Positions 37,801 through 40,800 of a stretch of 64,000 nt of DNA are shown piece after piece (the stretch's first letter is position 1; every line of letters begins with the position of its first letter). Origin of the DNA: Babylonia areolata (taxonomy: Eukaryota > Mollusca > Gastropoda > Neogastropoda > Buccinidae); contig NC_134887.1 of NCBI RefSeq assembly GCF_041734735.1, positions 30,286,778-30,350,777 of the forward strand, given 5' to 3'. The notes under the pieces were generated by a model. The model did no database searches, was not told the origin of the DNA, and worked only from the letters and a program-made list of their open reading frames with translations. Position numbers and translations under genes: made by a program.

Positions 37801-40800
37801 ATGGTGCAGGACTGGCACTGTGTTCTGCTGGCTGTGGGCTGGAGGGAGGTCTGCATGGTGCAGGACTAGCACTGTGCTCTGCTGGTTGTGGCTGTGGGCT
37901 GGAGGGAGGTCTGCATGGTGCAGGACTGGCACTGTGTTCTGCTGGCTGTGGGCTGGAGGGAGGTCTGCATGGTGCAGGACTGGCACTGTGCTCTGCTGGC
38001 TGTGGCTGTGGGCTGGAGGGAGGTCTGCATGGTGCAGGACTGGCACTGTGTTCTGTGGTGGTGGTGACGGCAATAGTGACGACGACAACAGCGTCTGCTG
38101 GAAGGACTTCGTCGCTGTGGTTGAGTTTAGTGCTGTCCCCCAACTTACTGTCTCCCTTATCCCATCCATTCCTGACCGCTGGTGTATTTTGGACTGCGGC
38201 AGCAGAGACCAAGCACTGCAGACTATATCTTTGAGTGTCTGTATGCGCCTGAGAGTTGTAGTCGTGACAGTATTGTTTTGTTTGTGTTGAATTTTGTGTT
38301 CGTAAATACCAAAATATAATTTTTGTTTGTTTTGAATAAATTTTATAATTTCAAGTGGATTTTGGTTGTTCCGACTGGTGCGGAGGGCTGACAGATTCGT
38401 CGTTGAATTTTTGTCATCGTTCGTCTGTCTGTCTGTCATTCTGTCAGCTGTAGCACGACGATGATAAATAATTCTTTCATTGCTTTATTTCAGTCATTTA
38501 TCATATTCTCCAGGGCTTCAGCTTTCCATCATTAAAGTGCACAGTCATCTATTTCTTCTGCGTTCAGGGTCACACCCATATTTACAAGTGGGCTTTTATG
38601 TAAGCAACCCTTTTCACACCACCATTTAGGCAGCCACATTCTGTTCTGGGGAGGTGACAGTGAAGTATTAACTCCCACTCACCTTTGATCCCCTGGGTGT
38701 TGACCTGCCGTCCAGCTCTAGAGACGATGAGGTGTGCATCGGCCATCTGATCAGCTGTCAAGGAGCACTGTGCCACCGATGTCACCACAGTGGATTCTGT
38801 CCAATATCATCCCATACAGACCACAAAGTATGCATGCTGCAAGTTCAGAACAAGATGACCGTCAAAACAGAAACCAGAGCAGAAAACAGAAACCAGAACC
38901 TCAGCAACAAATCCTATTTCATCTTTTTCTTTCTTTCTTCGATTCATTAAAACGACCAACACCAATTTGCTGCTGTCATGGTTGACGCAAGCTGGGTATT
39001 TTCATGTTCCCATAACGCACCGAACGCTGACATAGATTACAGGATCTTGTACATGTGTATTTTATCTTTTGCATGTGTACACACACAAAGAGGGTCCAGG
39101 CACTAGCAGGTCTACACATATGTTGACCTGGGAGATCAGAAAAATCTCCACCCTTCACCCACCAGGTGCACCAAAACTGTGAATCGAACTCAGGAAACTC
39201 ATGCCACAATCCAGCGCTCAAACCATGCAGCCACCACACCATGATGCAGCAAGGACAAGGATACTCTTCCCCTGCCACCAGCGAAGCTCGCAGTGATACA
39301 CGGTACACCTGCTGGATGTACAGGAACAGCACAAACCTCAGTGTGTCCACGCTGTGCTGCATCCTTAACTGGTCTGCAACACCCAGTGAAAAGATATATA
39401 TAGACATCCATGTATACCAAATACATCCTTAACTGGTCTGCAACACCCAGTGAAAAGATATATATAGACATCCATGTATACCAAATACATCCTTAACTGC
39501 TCTGCAACACCCAGTGAAAAGATATATAGACATCCATGATTTCCAAACACATCCTTAACTGATCTGCGAGACCTAGTGAAACTAGACATCCATGTATCCA
39601 AACACATCCTTAACTGGTCTGCAACACCCAGTGAAAAGATATATAGACATCCATGTATACCAAACACATCCTTAACTGGTCTGAAAGACCTAGTGAAAAT
39701 AGACATCCATGTATACCAAACACATCCTTAACTGGTCTGCAAGACCTAGTGAAAATAGACATCCATGTATACCAAACACATCCTTAACTGGTCTGCAAGA
39801 CCTAGTGAAAATAGACATCCATGTATACCAAACACGTCCTTAACTGGTCTGCAAGACCTAGTGAAAATAGACATCCATGTATACCAAGCACATCCTTAAC
39901 TGGTCTGCAACACCCAGTGAAAAGATATATAGACATTCATGTATACCAAACACATCCATAACTGGTCTGAAAGACCTTGTGAAAATAGACATCCATGTAT
40001 ACCAAACACATCCTTAACTGGTCTGCAACATCCAGTGAAAAGATAATACAGTCATCCATCGTGGGATGACATACGAGGCATGGTAACCGTGCTTAGGCAC
40101 CCAGCAAGAATCCGACCCCAACAGAGAAAGGAAAGACACGATCGACTGAGAGGTAGAGAAAAAAGTACGATTTGAGGGGGCAGTCGAATCCAGTACACAA
40201 AAGGTAAGAATACAATAAAATCAAGCTGCATGCACCAAAATAAGGCCAAATGAACATGCTTAATAGCCAAAAAAAGCACAAGACAAGACAGAGCATAAAC
40301 CTGACAAGATGGCATCGAGAGCCTTGGCCAAAGGAATGATTCAACGCTTGTAGCTTTTGTAGGCATTTGACTGGCTAAGAGTGGACTGGGCAAGACAGGT
40401 CAATTTTCAGTTAGCCGCGCGAAATTTGGCCAAGCAGAACAAACCGAAAGGCCTAGTTTGCATCAGTCTGACATGGTACAGTATATGCCACCAGAAAGAT
40501 GGATATGTTTAGGTTACATCTGGAAAACTGAATGATTACTCATTTTCGCTTGTTTAAAAAATTCTTTTTTCATCAGTTTCTGAATGACTATTAATCTTGT
40601 TTGTTTCTAAAATATTTTTTCTATTAGTTTAGCATATTGTATAAGATGAGATGCATATAATACTGTCTCACTCTTTTCTTCTTGACTTTCGACAGCAGCA
40701 AATCGTTCATCCCTGTCGGCCCTTTCAATTGGGGACAGGTCTGTCGTCAAGAAGTAACACATTTCAAAGTACCTGCAGAGAAGGAAAAGAAAGTGGATGA

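Noticed and set aside
37342-38439. 365-codon minus-strand frame alternative to exon 7
   Set aside because: It is a different frame of the same repeat; only the [15 protein letters not shown] frame connects in phase with exons 6 and 8.
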